Notes under the pieces: generated by a model
What the model saw: only the letters and a program-made list of their open reading frames with translations
The model's database searches: none
What the model was told of the DNA's origin: nothing
Position numbers and translations under genes: made by a program
DNA from: Mesaphorura yosii
Taxonomy: Eukaryota > Arthropoda > Collembola > Poduromorpha > Tullbergiidae
Reading direction: 5' to 3'
Assembly: GCA_009869945.1 (NCBI GenBank)
Contig: WIXG01000254.1
Location: 52,532-116,531, forward strand
DNA: 64,000 nt
Shown here: positions 33,341 through 45,605 of the stretch, piece by piece
Position numbering within the stretch: the first letter of the stretch is position 1
Layout: every line of letters begins with the position of its first letter

Positions 33341-36300
33341 ATGGTGGACGACGATTGCAATCTTTCTGCTGAAGACGTTTCTGAAGGTAAGTCCACGCCA
33401 TCAGAATCGCTTTCGGGGCGTTCGTGTTCATCCTTTCCTTGACATTGTACTAATAATTCATTATATCGTTTATCGTGTCTGTAAGCACCTGAAGAAATAG
33501 CTGAATTAGAAAGCACTGAATTAAGGAATGACATCAGGCTGCTGCTACAAGAGCTTGTCAATAAAGTAACTGTTGAAGAAGAAGGTGACGACCCAGATGA
33601 AGGGCACGAGGACGTTGAAGAAGCTGAATCAGAGAAGGAAATACGAGATTTCAATAACAACATAATTTTTCCAGTGTCGTTGCACGAAGGTAACTTTTTA
33701 GAATTTCGGTTGACTGCGAAATAGCGTGCGTAACCTGCTTACTTGCTGATTTTGGTACTGAAGGTGAAGGCGAACTTCTGGGAGCTCACGCCCTGAATTA
33801 TTACGGAGCGAGTACCGAACTCGGCATCGGAGACTTCGCAGGAGCCGACCGTGCACACAGTGGTGACGGCAGTGACGTGGAGAAAGAAGGAATAAAGGAC
33901 TTGGTCGAGGATATCAAGCACGATTTATTGTTGCTTCAATCTGAACTCAGTCTTACGGAAAGTGTGGACTTGGAGCAAAGTGATACGCCGGATGAGGTCA
34001 ACTTGCCTTACCATTTATTTATTTATACACGTTATTAACTTTTGATTTATGAGAACTTCCGTTTCAAGTTTTTCGAAGATGTCGATGCTGAGGAAGAAAT
34101 GTTCCATTTCCGCGAAGCGCTTGCCAAATTGGATGCTGAGACAAGTCAGTCCCTCGTAGAAGTTAAGCCAGCCATTATTTCAGAAGAGCTGGAACTGCAG
34201 GAAGAATTAACGACTCCAAATCAAGTCATCGTCAATTTTCTGTATCATCCTCAAACGCAAGCCGCTGAACTTCAGAAGGGAAACAGCTCGGACGAAGAAG
34301 ACCCAGACGCGGCGAAAACGGCGAAGCCTGCGGAAGACCAAGTTAGGCATCCCTTCACAAATTGGATCCGTGCATGCCGGCAGAATTATCGGAGATCAAA
34401 ATCCAATTCATGCTGCCAAGAGCCCATGAAAATCAAAAGGATTCGTTTTGCAAGTCAAGCGCAAATCATTCCGACCAGTTTAAAGTATCCTTCTGATGAG
34501 GAGTCAGATGCGTCTCCACCTGTAGATTTTCCACCTACGCCACCTTGGTAAGTTGCTACTTGTCTGTAGTCTGTGTGTATATACAAATCATTTCCTTTCA
34601 CTGGAACTGTATATTAACTGGAATTAATGTAACTGTATTATGCTTAGTTCGAAGAATGGCTTGATCAAGGGAGAAGGTTTGGCGTTACGAAATAACTCGT
34701 CCATTAAAGATGAAGAGGCAGAGACAGAAATTCAAAATGAGGAAGGCGCAGAAGAAGAGGAAATAATCCGACAGGCTTCCGAGCTGTCAGTCAAGTTGCA
34801 AGGTATCCATTTTACAACTTTCCACATTCTCGCATTGAAACTGACTGATAACGGAGTTTGTTCTCAGCAGAGATTCTGAGCGACTACTTCTCAACTCTTG
34901 GCACTCTAGGGAATCGTCCGGCAGAATATGAAGAACACGAAACTGGGCGATCGCAAGACGTTGACGGCGACGAGTGTTTGCACACGGAATCCATTGAATG
35001 CGTTCCAGGCGAAGAAGACCCGAGTCCAGGCATTGTCGAAGTCGAAGTAGAAAATAAAGAGTCTGACATTGAAGACTTAAAGTCTCCAATTCAGAGACTG
35101 TCAATGAACAGCTTCCTGAATCTGTACATGTCTGAAAGTCAGAAGCCTTGTAGAGTATCTGCGCCTGCGAGCGACGCAAACAACGGCATCACAGCAGCAA
35201 CGCCGAATAGTGACTTTGGTGACGATGCCGAAGAGAATGAGTATCAGTTGACAGAGGAAAAAATCCAAAGGATTCGTGATTCAAATGATCTGCTCATTGA
35301 CGATGCGGGCGGTTTCTTGGACGAGGCCACGTTTATTCTGCACGCGGTTGGAAGCGCAACTTCAATCGACGACGAGTTCATTCACAGGTAACGTGATTGG
35401 GATTTTGATGGAGAGGCTGTTCCAATCTGTTCGGTCGTCCATTTCATTTTGAGTGACGAATTTGAAGTACACTTATTTTTGCGTAGTGAGGAGTGGAAGG
35501 AACTGATTCAAGCCGAAGAACAAGAAGTCTGTACAGAAGAAGAGGAGGGTGTGTCGAGTGAGGTCGAACGAAGTCAAACAAAGGCAGGAACGGAGGAGGA
35601 TAAAGGTATGCTTGAGGAATTGAGGATGACGATAAGATGACTATTAATTAATTATCGCAATATTTTAGGAACACGAAGACAATCTGAATATGAACATTTG
35701 TACACTCACTTGACTGCCAAAGCCAAAGAAGTGCTGAAGGAGAAGATCGAAGCCAGAGACAGATTCTTCGATTCGTGCAAGGAAGAACAGTTGAGTACAA
35801 AGCTCCGGAACTCTGCTGCCGTGGAGGGCAAAGCATCACATTTACACCCTTTCCAGTACGTCGATGGCTGGCCACAGTTTGACTTCCGCTACGAATACGG
35901 CTACTACAACAATTACTGCATCACAAGAACGGGGCTCGAGTCTCCAAGAGTCTCTCCACGCGAGGCTGCGATGCAAAACAGCTTCAAAATGCATGTCCAG
36001 TCTATACTGCATGAACTGAGACGCGAAGAGGATCTCGTCCGCGTGTGTTCACGGGGACGCGGACGGGGCCAGCAGCCACACGAAAACATAGGTGGTCAGA
36101 CACGATCGCCATGGGCAGAAGACAGCATATTGTCATCGTATTCGCCCAACGTAATCACGACGACGGAATCGGTCATCGAGCAAGTCTTTGACATCGCCGA
36201 ACTCGAACAGGAGGCTGAGGCTAGGAACCGCGCCAGCAGCCACAACGGTTATCAATTCACTGCCGCGGCTGCTGACGGCGCCGGACGCCGAATTCCAAGT

Positions 36301-36795
36301 CTGGTTACTCTCCCGAGGACGCCGCCAAATGGGTCGTTGCGAGAAGAGGATCTCTCAAAAAAACAGAACAATGCGGATATTTCCATCACCTCATCAATCG
36401 ACCGCGGAGCAGCAAAGGTAGAAGAGTCGAAGCCGTTTTACGGGAAAGAAATTGTCACCGACCTGGACTCAATTCCCACGTTGCACGACGGTGACAATTA
36501 CATTAACGCGGCTTCAGAATTGTCAAACGACGGGGTGCTTGAGCTGGAACGATTCGACGATGACAATCAACGTCAACAGCAACTTTCGCCTCCAACGCCG
36601 ACTGCTGCACGCAAATCCGGCTTCTCATTTCTGCGAAAAGTCTTTGGCAGCAGCTCTTCGTTTCTGTGCCGCCAAATCGCAGTCACTGAAAGTGTGTCTT
36701 CAACATCAGCAGCGATCGAGCGGCAGCCGCAGCCCCAGCAACTTAAGAAGCAATCTGTAACCAATTTGCTGTCGCCATTTTTTAATCATAAATAG
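33341..36795 (+). CDS. Acidic, mostly disordered orphan protein (959 aa)
   Basis: Eight exons: 33341-33386, 33486-33689, 33764-33996, 34069-34547, 34648-34802, 34871-35387, 35487-35605 and 35669-36795. All junction phases are consistent. The donor after exon 3 (GTCAAC) is weak, so that junction is the least certain. The protein is very Glu/Asp-rich over the first two thirds, with many short acidic runs and little hydrophobic sequence. The last exon has an aromatic segment (DFRYEYGYYNNYCI), a small Arg/Gly patch (RGRGRGQQ), and the end SVTNLLSPFFNHK. A segment near the C-terminus (KSGFSFLRKVFG) could be an amphipathic helix. There is no signal peptide, membrane helix or family that I recognise. 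AATAAA lies at 36863. Confidence 0.75.
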
Positions 36796-36862
36796 TATAA
36801 TTGCTTGTGATGCCGACGTACGAATACGAAGCATGATGTCACTGCCACTGATGTAATGAATC

Positions 36863-36927
36863 AATAAAGAGAAAAGTGTCTGTATTAAGAACGCCAACGG
36901 GGTTACGCGGTGGATTGGGTTTTTATT
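36863..36927. terminator. Facing polyadenylation signals
   Basis: Plus-strand AATAAA at 36863-36868 serves the acidic orphan gene. Minus-strand AATAAA (TTTATT at 36922-36927) serves NELF-E and begins only about 10 bases after the NELF-E stop codon. The two genes end tail to tail about 140 bp apart. Confidence 0.6.
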
Positions 36928-36936
36928 AGTCATTGT

Positions 36937-38178
36937 TTAAATAAACTCTTCTCCCTCGGGGTACACGATCTGTGACCGTTTGTCATGATGAGAGCCCTTC
37001 TGGGACTGATTCGTAGCCAAATGCGTCCACAGGACTCCCGGTGCCGGGTCATTACACAAGTCGGACAGCGGAGGCTGGCGGCGGGCGAAAGATACGGACA
37101 GCATTAAGTGGTCTCGTGGTTGTGTTTTGTCCAGCTAACAAATAGCAATTAAACTAGTACACATCTTGGTTGCATGAGGCCTTTACACTGGACTTACATC
37201 AAGAATAGCTTTCTCCGCCAGTTCAATCTTGTCAAACGTGACGAACCCGCAATTTCTTTCCAGTTCCATCGTAATATTAACAATATTTCCGATTGTGCTG
37301 AATATATCTCGACAGATCTCTTCCGTGAATTTCCTGTGCCCTCCAGTGGCCTTCACATGCACGGTGTGACCCGGTTTGGGCCCATTATTCGCTTCGTATC
37401 GATTGTACCCCAATCCTCTGCCACCTCCTCTGCCACCTCGCTGGTTGGGATTTCCGTAAGCTGCTGCGGATGTTGATGCGATGACGGAGGAAGGACCGGG
37501 TTGATTATCGTCAATGGGCGGCTCGGCGGGCGGTGACTCGGGGACCTTTTGGAGTGGAGTCACGATGGCAGTCTGCTTGTTGCTGAACCGCTTATTGTTG
37601 GAGGTGAACGTGGACGATGTAAATGGGGTGTAGCCGATATCAGAGCTCGAGCTGGCCCCGCTGATGCTGGCTATGGCCGCGGCACTCGTACTGGGCATTG
37701 AAGAAGATGCATTCGGATTGTTGAACGAAGTTGCCGTCGTTGGAGTGGACGTGCTGTAGTTGGGTAACATTGTTGCGATTGCGGTAGGTACTCTACTCTC
37801 AGTTAATTTCCTCTCCAGCCCACCGGGACGCTTGAATACTGTCTTCTGCTCCTGGCCTTTTCCCAGTCCCACGGAAATCTTTCCTGCAATGACCAATTTC
37901 TTGGCTAACTCTGTGGCTTCCTTTGGATCCAGAGATCGTTTTAGTGTGTTTGACTTCTCAGGCTCGGCTTTCGGTTTGGTAAACTCGAGCAGCTGCTTTT
38001 TCTACAATTGGCAGACATTAAGCTTAGCACATGCTGGACACGAGTAAACATTCAATAGACAACATTGCGTTTGTATTTAACTTAATATAGTGTTTACCTT
38101 TTTCTTGAGTTTCGCATATTTTAACTGGAGAGAAATCTCCTCGTCAGAGTAATTGTTCGGAAAATGAAGAAACACCAT
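36937..38178 (-). CDS. Nelf-E: Negative elongation factor E (NELF-E, RRM protein)
   Basis: Exons 5' to 3': 38098-38178, 37198-38001 and 36937-37134, all phase 0; 360 residues. The start MVFLHFPNNYSDEEISLQ with KYAKLKKKK matches the N-terminal leucine-zipper-like region of NELF-E, and ATELAKKLVIAGKISVG with FKRP matches the following conserved block. The middle is Ser/Thr/Ala-rich and lacks the Arg-Asp repeats of vertebrate NELF-E. An RRM follows (HTVHVKATGG, IFSTIGNIVNITMELERNCGFVTF) and then the conserved C-terminus (SQKGSHHDKRSQIVYPEGEEF). NELF-E is the RNA-binding subunit of the NELF complex that holds RNA polymerase II in promoter-proximal pause in the nucleus. The 3' UTR is extremely short. 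Confidence 0.92.
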
Positions 38179-39452
38179 TTTAAAAATACTTGATTAGTCC
38201 CTGTCTAATGTTTAATTTGATATTACACCCACGACATTAAGATTAAAAAGATTACAGAACCAGATATGGAATTTAAATTAATGATCTGGTTTAAAAGATG
38301 ACTTTCACTTTAACTCGTCCTAATTACAAAATACAGAATGCGACGCGAGTAAAATTCCATTTACTCTTTCAAAATAGACAGATGAGAGCCGGATTGGTTT
38401 CTGCTTTCAACAGATGGAAGGAGTGAGATGCAAAGCAAGTTGGAGTTGAAGCTACGACGCTGACGGTGCAAATACGCTACGCGTCCCAGTCTCAAGTCTC
38501 AACTGTGCTAATTATGATTTACGATTTACGAGTTAATCTGCAACCAAACTGCTAAACCAAGTAGGAGCAGAGAAGCAGAAGCAGCGAGGGCGACGAAGAA
38601 TTGAGACAATTGATATGCTAATTGAATATTCACAGATTATGCGAGCAGTCTAACAGCTCATTTACGATTAGCATTTTGCGTGGTTAAAACCTAGCCGGCC
38701 AAAACCAAGGCAAGGGGCAACCTGACGCTCTCGACTCACTGCTTAATGTGATTTGTACACTGACAACTGGCAAGGCTGCCTGCGTCCGCGTACGCGTACC
38801 TCGCTTGGCTTTTGGCTAAGTTCACGATTTGGGCTCGTGAGTCTCCGGCTCAACCGATTTCCAATACTACAGAGTACGTACGTTAAGGAAAAGAGTTACA
38901 TAATTCATAAGATGATGGAGGCAGAAGCAGAAGCTTTAAGCTTGTCTCTTGTGCGTATATTCGGCAGAGAGTAGCAGTGCTTTTTGGGAGTTCACCTTCC
39001 ACCAGTACCATCACCAGTATTAAGACTCGCATGTCGCTTAGGACTGGCCTGGCACTTTAACATTTGCACAATTTGCCATTTTGTGAACTGGATTTTCTTG
39101 GTTCTGGTTCTGCACAACGGCTGCCTATACGTCACGTATTTCTATTCTACTTCTACTAACACGAGAGAGTGTATACGAGTAGCAGTGCATGCTAATATTT
39201 AGCAAGACCCAATTTATAGATTGGAGTCTAAAATTAATCCAGTGCAAGGCAAGAACAGTAACAGTACAGCATCTTTCTTTGCCCAGCTCAGTGCTTGATC
39301 CTCGCTCAGCGGTCGTCATTTTGGTAAAATAAAATTAATCTCGTGCTCTGCACTCCGAATCTTTTGGCCCACTTGCAGGTGCACTGAATTCCAATTTGCT
39401 CCATCAATTTAGAAAGAAGAAACTGTCAATAGTTTTGTGATTGTGGGTCAAG
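38179..39452. other. Divergent intergenic region
   Basis: Promoter region shared by NELF-E (minus) and the Na/K-ATPase beta gene (plus). AT-rich, with no further exon recognised. Confidence 0.45.
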
Positions 39453-41995
39453 ATGTCGGACGGCAAAGGAAAGAGCAACCACTACTCGCCAGTCAAACAA
39501 CAGCCCAAGACTGGCTTCATGCATTTCTTGTACAATTCAGATACGGGCGAAGTGATGGGCAGATCAGGCACAAGTTGGCGTAAGTTTATCATGCCTTTAT
39601 CTTATTCTCTTATCTGAACGCGATACTGTACTAAACTCATGCAGTTGATGGTCCAAAATATCACGTAAACGATGTTCAAATGAATCTTTTGAGGGTTACC
39701 CGATTCAGATGAGAATTTCGAATTCAGTAAAAGGTGTCGAGCAAATAAATTCAGATCGATTGATTGTATCACCAAAAACTTCGTTCCAGGCATTTCCGAT
39801 TTTGATCAGACAGTTTAATCGTTCACCATGAGTAAAGGTCTAAGAAAATACAGCCATGCCCAATGTTTAGGCGTATCCGCCTATCCGCTTTATGTAAATG
39901 GCAGACTAAAGGTGTCGTTAATTCAAAAACTCTTATCAGGACGCAATGTAGGCAATGTTCGAGTATTTTCCAGTCGATCTACTTAATTCAATTCAGTGCA
40001 TTGACGTTGACCTATAGACGAAGACGGTAGTCAGTTTCGGTCGGCCTTTCTTAACGACCCACGTCACTCATCACATCACTCGGTTTCAAAAGAACCCTCA
40101 TTCAAGTAGATAATGGACTACGACTTCGACTCAGACTGCATTTCATTAGCAGGGATATCCAAATTAAAGCAATTAGTAATTAGGCATTGCCCTTCGGCTA
40201 CTGCTAAGCTGATACGTAAGGCCAAAGACAGGCGCAGACAACTACGGACGTAGAAATCGAAGGCTTCTTCCATGTCCGTGTCATACGAAGCTTCGAGGAA
40301 ATTGGCAATTGGCAATTGAGAATTGACTGGTAGCGCAAGCACTTTAACTAAAATTAAGTGGAGCAATTTGAAATATGTAAATGTGCGAATCTCATTTCAA
40401 AACACATTCACTCGGCAGTTCACAGGTGTACGTGAATTTATGAATACGAAAATGTGATTTATGGGCAGGTGAATTAGCTTACCACATACGCATGCGCAGA
40501 ATGGAATGGAAAACGCATCGCATGGGTCCAAGTCGCTGTGACTGCGACTGCGATGACAAAATGGCAATTGGCAATGGTAGCAAATTAAGTTGCAGTTCAG
40601 CAGTAACAGTTGAGCTTGCCGGCTACTCAATTATGAGATTATGACATTACAGAGTCGTGTAGCAATTTAGCAATGCATGGCAGGAGCGCCTGCCTGCCAC
40701 GACGAATGAACGTAGCCTTGAGATTGTTGAGACTTTTTTTTTTATTAGACCTAAGACTTGTGAGAAGCGTGGAAGCGTCTTGTAGAGTTTTTGTCGTCTT
40801 CGCCTGTCTGGGAACTCGATGTTGATGCTAATTTAATTTTGTACGCTCTTGCACTTGTCTGGTTTTCGATTATTCAGATGTTACTCGATGACATGAAATT
40901 GATTTTTGGTGTGTGTCTTTGCCTTTCCAGTCAAGATCACGGTGTTCTACATATTTTTCTTCGCTGGCCTCGCCGCCTTCTTTGGCCTGATGCTCTTCAT
41001 CTTCCTCACGACCTTGAACGATAAGGAGCCACGCTACAAGGGGGCACACAGTCTCATCGGCACGAACCCTGGCGTGGGGTTCCGGCCGATGCCCGACCAG
41101 GACAAGAACGTGGAATCGACTCTGATCTGGTTCAAGCAGTCCGACAAGAACGACGGAGAAATCTGGGCTAAAGAAATAGACAAATTCTTGTCTGCATACA
41201 TCAAGCCACCAGCAGGAGACAAAACGGTCTGCAACGAGAATTACATCAAGCCCGAGTCACAGCGCAACATCCCGTGCGCTATCGACGTGACCACGCTGAC
41301 GGAGTGTTCAGACAAGAATAGCCGATATGGGTACATTGACGGACGAGCCACGCCATGCGTCATTGTCAAGCTGAACAAGGTTCGTATTTACCCGTTGAGA
41401 ATCAAGGTTTCGAATGTAGAGATTGCTGATAATGGGAATGATTTGTTACGGCTTAGATTTACGGATGGGAGCCAGTTCCGTACACGGACTCTGAGGAGGA
41501 CATGAAGGAAGCAAAGGACAAGAAGATGCCCGAGGATCTGCAGCAGTACATCCGCAATCTGGCCAACTCCACTCTCGACCTCAACCGTCGTCGAGTCAAC
41601 ACCACCTGGATCACTTGCGAGGGCGAGAACCCCGCGGACAAGGAGAACATTGGCGAGCTCGGTTACTACTATCCTGGATTCAACAACGTCACCTCCAAGT
41701 TCGGTGGCATCCCCAACTTTAACTTCCCGTTCTTGAACCAGGACGCCTACCTCGCGCCGTTCTTGTTCGTCAAGTTCTTAAAACCACAACGTAAGTCAAA
41801 TTTTTATGCAATGTAGCAAAAGGCAAATGCAGCTGAACCAATTTACTTGAATTAACTGAGGCCCTTGAATTCTCTTTCTTTGCTTTTGCAGCGAATGTGT
41901 TAATCCAAATCGAATGCAAGGCTTGGGCCAGGAATATCTCCCCGGATCGTCAGAACCGCCTGGGCTCGGTGCATTTCGAACTTATGATTGATTAA
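39453..41995 (+). CDS. nrv: Na+/K+-ATPase beta subunit (nervana-like)
   Basis: Exons 39453-39579, 40931-41379, 41457-41790 and 41892-41995; phases 1, 0 and 1; 337 residues. The short cytoplasmic N-terminus holds the beta-subunit motif FLYNSDTGEVMGR. One transmembrane helix follows (VFYIFFFAGLAAFFGLMLF, about residues 47-70), and then the ectodomain with paired cysteines, VIVKLNKIYGWEP, ITCEGENPADKENIG and the C-terminal signature IECKAWARNI and GSVHFELMID. The beta subunit is needed for folding and membrane delivery of the ATPase alpha chain; some insect beta subunits also act in septate junctions. The first intron (1.35 kb) is the longest fully bounded one in the window. Insect nrv genes often use alternative first exons, and one could lie there, but I see none clearly. 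Confidence 0.93.
39580..40930 (+). other. First intron of the Na/K-ATPase beta gene
   Basis: Starts GTAAGT and ends TTTCCAG. It contains a T-rich tract near 40735. No alternative first exon with a splice-compatible FLYNS-type start was recognised. Confidence 0.6.
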
Positions 41996-44397
41996 GCTCC
42001 AGAAGCGACGCCACGATACTGCTGTGCTGTGTTAGCGTCTCCATCAACAATCATGGTGATTTACGTAATGGATGAGTGGTAGTAGAGTAGAAGTACAGTA
42101 TATTCAACCTAAACAATTCTAAACTGTTAAACTTTAGATAATGAACTTAATTCCTATGTATTGTATTCGTAATTGCAATTGTATTACTTTATCTCTTCAT
42201 CTTCTGGTCAGCAATTCAATCCAAGTACTTTTCGTTTCATTTACTGTAAATGTGAATGTGAGTTAGAGACAGCGAGTTGTATCGTGGGTTGAGGAATTTT
42301 TTGAGTTTGTGAGTAAATTGGTTGTTAGATGCCATTTAATTGATCTGAGGCTTAAAATGTTGTTCAATACATTGTAATTGTAGTGTGATGCACTTAATTA
42401 AGGAGTAGATGACAATGACAATGGCAATATTGTACGATAGACCCTGTGAAGTGAATCTGTACCAAATAGAAATAGCATTGACTAAACTTTAATAGAATTA
42501 GATGCATTACAAATGCTGTTATCAAATTATAATCGTATCATTGTTGATTAATTTTAGTTTTTGTCCCTCCGCTCCTACCGCAGCAGGTAGGCAGCAAAGC
42601 AGGCTAAGCAACTTGTCCGATAGTATTTCGCCTTACACGTAAATCTCACGCCAAGTATTTGAAGCAAGTATTTCAATCTCGCCACGTAATTGATAAATCT
42701 CATACCGGCAACGAGTAATTACTTATTAAATTACCTTACCCTTCACGCACCCTAAAGTTTTAGATGCTAAAAGCAGCATTTTAAATCCATCTAGTACTTA
42801 TTTTGTGGTTTTTAGTTTTTAGCAACCAAATTGTTGTGTTATGTTAACTTATAATCATCTTCTCTATCTTACCATCTTATCTTTGGTTGTTTAAGGAAAT
42901 TCGTGCTAATAAAGAACATTTTGGTTGTGTTGTAGTAAAAAGGACAAAAGGTCTGGGCCTGGGGCTACCTGGCATCTTAGCAGCGAGGTGCTGACGCTGA
43001 TGAATCAGTGGCATCGGGGATCGTGGCATAGCCGCATGGCGCACGTGCACACAATCAGTCATCGTAGTGGTCGTCCATCATCGGAGCTGAAGCTGAAGAA
43101 GAAAGTTTCTGCACTCTACGTGCGTTAATTGCCTTGCATTAGGTAATCGCATCCATAATTGGCTACCCGTACTCGCCATCGCATCGCCAGGTTGTGTTGC
43201 ATCCTGTAAATCCTGTCTGCAGCTGCAGTACGATGAGAGTGTGACCACGCGAACAAGATCAATTAATACGCTCGAATTATGCAACAATGCAATGCAATAC
43301 AATTTTAATTACTGGTTACATTTTACCTGTTGTACGTTGTTATTTTGTGTCTTGTTTTGGGTTCTTCAGGCAATTCACGATTGGATTGGCAATTGGCAGT
43401 TCTTGGCAGCAGATCTTCGGGCAACTTGTCATTCAGCACGCCGCTCATAGTATTTATGATTATGACTTACTCTTACGTTGCAAGTCGTAAATTCTTTCGT
43501 ATTCGTGTGATGTTGATTTCTAATCATCTTCTTATAATCACCGCAACAGTCGGTCGACTGGGTCGAGTCGTCCCGTAGAAGGAAGAAGGCAATAAAACAA
43601 GTTTTGGTTTGTAAAAGAACACAAAGCACACTGGCAACAGGCAATTTAATTAAGAATTACAAGCCACTGCCACAGCATAACACAACACAACACAGCTTTG
43701 GCCCACTGCTGACTTGAAGAATACTCTTCTTTATCTCGTTTTCACATTTGCAAAATTTATCGCCGGAATCGCCATCGTGTCGTATTTGTCTTAATGTCTT
43801 CTTACAACCTGCAAGACGAATCAAAATGGAATAAATTATCATCGTAAACAGTCTGGCCAACGTTTTGGGGGATTTTTATGTTTTTGACAACCAAAAATGA
43901 TGAACGATGACGAAAGACAGAAGAGTGTGCGATGTAACCAAGACACCAAGCCATACCAGGTGAGGAAAAGTGAGAGTTTCACTTCATCGCGTTGCGTATC
44001 GCATTGCAAATCGCGTATCGCTCTTTCCTGAATGGCTTCGACTTGACTTCAGTCGTCGCAATGTCGCGTATGTACGCTTCACTTATCAATTGAAGATTTG
44101 ACTTGACTTGACTTGTGACTTTGGTGGACTTGTTTCTCACGCATTTTATTCAGTTTGTCGAATTCGAAGATCGCATCGTCGTCTCGCAGCACAGTGCAAT
44201 TCGTCGTCCTTGTAATTAGTCACCGCGTGTAATTACAATGTGAAGCATTCCAATTAGCCACGCTGCACTCTTATTGAGATTTGCTGCCTTGCCGATTTAT
44301 TGCTTGTATTAAAGGTAAGTCACAAACTCAACGACGGTAATTATCCGATTATTGATTTGATCTTAACACAGTGCCATATCGTCTTGCACACACCAGC
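41996..44397. other. Long 3' UTR, intergenic DNA and upstream UTR intron
   Basis: AATAAA at 42908-42913 could end a 0.9 kb 3' UTR of the Na/K-ATPase beta gene. Further on, a donor GTAAGT at about 44315 and an acceptor TTAACACAG just before 44371 suggest a short intron in the 5' UTR of the next gene. No other exon is seen. Confidence 0.45.
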
Positions 44398-45471
44398 ATG
44401 GACAAGTACGCTCAGTTTCTCGCCTGTATGACTCTCGGCCTTGCCTGGTGCGCGTTCGTCGGAGTCGACTGCACCGTGCGCCGTCCTGCACTCAGTTCAT
44501 TATTTGCCAGAGGGCTCGCAGAAGGAGCCGCGTCCTCTAGATACTTCCCGGGTCCGGACCCACAAAATCGTGGTCGGCATCCGTTCAGAATCCTGCCAAC
44601 CATCCTAAACATCAAAAACGGGATAGTCACACTCAATTACGGATACAAGAAATTCAGAAGCAGGCTTCCCTCACCATCTTACTCAACATCAGACTGGGTC
44701 CCAATTCCCAGGAAACCCGGGCCACCATTGCTGCCCACGGCCTACGGGCCGAAGCATCACCATCCGCCGCCACCCAAAGGCTGGGAACCACAGCCACCAA
44801 AGGGTTGGGAGCCTCCAGCAAAGGGTTGGGCACCGAAGAAGAAGCACGTCGTTTACGTACTGCTGAAGGAGCCGAACGTGAAGACAAACGTTCAGGTGCT
44901 AGACGATGGACAGAAGAACGAGCCCGAAGTGATTCTGCAGTATGAAGGCTTTAATCACGCTCAAGCCCACTACGAAATTAGCAAGCCAACGCCAACGCAG
45001 ACGGTACTGGAAGAAGCGCCTGCGCCGGCACCCGTACCAATTCCATTTACACTTCCCGTGCCGTCGCCCCAGTCCCAGCCATCACCATCCCCTGAACCAT
45101 TCCTTGGCGGTTACATAATTCAACAGCAACAGCAATATCAGCCGACGCCTCAGCCATCTCCTGAATCAGTCACAGGCAGTTACATAATTCAGCAGCAATA
45201 TCAGCCACAGCAGCAGGTTCTCGAGCAACCAGTCGCGGTGGCCGTCAACAACGGTGCGCACAACATCCTGAGTGGTTATTCCGGCTACTCTCTCAACAGT
45301 CTGAACACAAATGGGCTTCCAATCAGTCTCGTGTACAAACGCACGCCCGAGGTACAGCTCGCGCAGGCCGAGCCTGCCGCAGCCGCTGCGGTGGCTGACA
45401 GCATTGGCAATACGAATGAAAGGGTTGAGGTATCCGTCTCTTCTGTCACCAAACAAGTGTCATCGACGTAG
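44398..45471 (+). CDS. Secreted Pro/Gln-rich structural-type protein (357 aa)
   Basis: Single coding exon. I take the ATG at 44398 because the frame upstream has no other ATG before an intron acceptor. Residues 1-24 form a signal peptide (FLACMTLGLAWCAFVGVDC). The mature protein has a His/Pro stretch, three repeats of the PPKGWEP type near residues 125-145, a short beta-like segment (KKKHVVYVLLKEP), and two GSYIIQQQ/GGYIIQQQ repeats within Pro/Gln/Ser-rich sequence. Composition suits an extracellular matrix or cuticle-associated protein, but the chitin-binding Rebers-Riddiford consensus is absent. There is no closer family assignment. The polyadenylation signal is AATAAA at 45541. Confidence 0.75.
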   Translation: MDKYAQFLACMTLGLAWCAFVGVDCTVRRPALSSLFARGLAEGAASSRYFPGPDPQNRGRHPFRILPTILNIKNGIVTLNYGYKKFRSRLPSPSYSTSDWVPIPRKPGPPLLPTAYGPKHHHPPPPKGWEPQPPKGWEPPAKGWAPKKKHVVYVLLKEPNVKTNVQVLDDGQKNEPEVILQYEGFNHAQAHYEISKPTPTQTVLEEAPAPAPVPIPFTLPVPSPQSQPSPSPEPFLGGYIIQQQQQYQPTPQPSPESVTGSYIIQQQYQPQQQVLEQPVAVAVNNGAHNILSGYSGYSLNSLNTNGLPISLVYKRTPEVQLAQAEPAAAAAVADSIGNTNERVEVSVSSVTKQVSST

Positions 45472-45540
45472 CTTTACTTTGATTGTTGACTGTACAAACT
45501 TGTTAAGCTTGCAGAGTAAATTAATTACGCATTATTCAGG

Positions 45541-45561
45541 AATAAAAGTGACCATTTTATT
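45541..45561. terminator. Nearly abutting convergent polyadenylation signals
   Basis: AATAAA on plus at 45541-45546 and AATAAA on minus (TTTATT at 45556-45561) are 9 bp apart. The first serves the Pro/Gln-rich secreted protein, the second DNA ligase IV. The cleavage sites must cross, so the mature transcripts overlap. Confidence 0.6.
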
Positions 45562-45605
45562 GCAACATTAAAATAGCACCATTTGGACTTATGTTCTTTG
45601 GTGAA

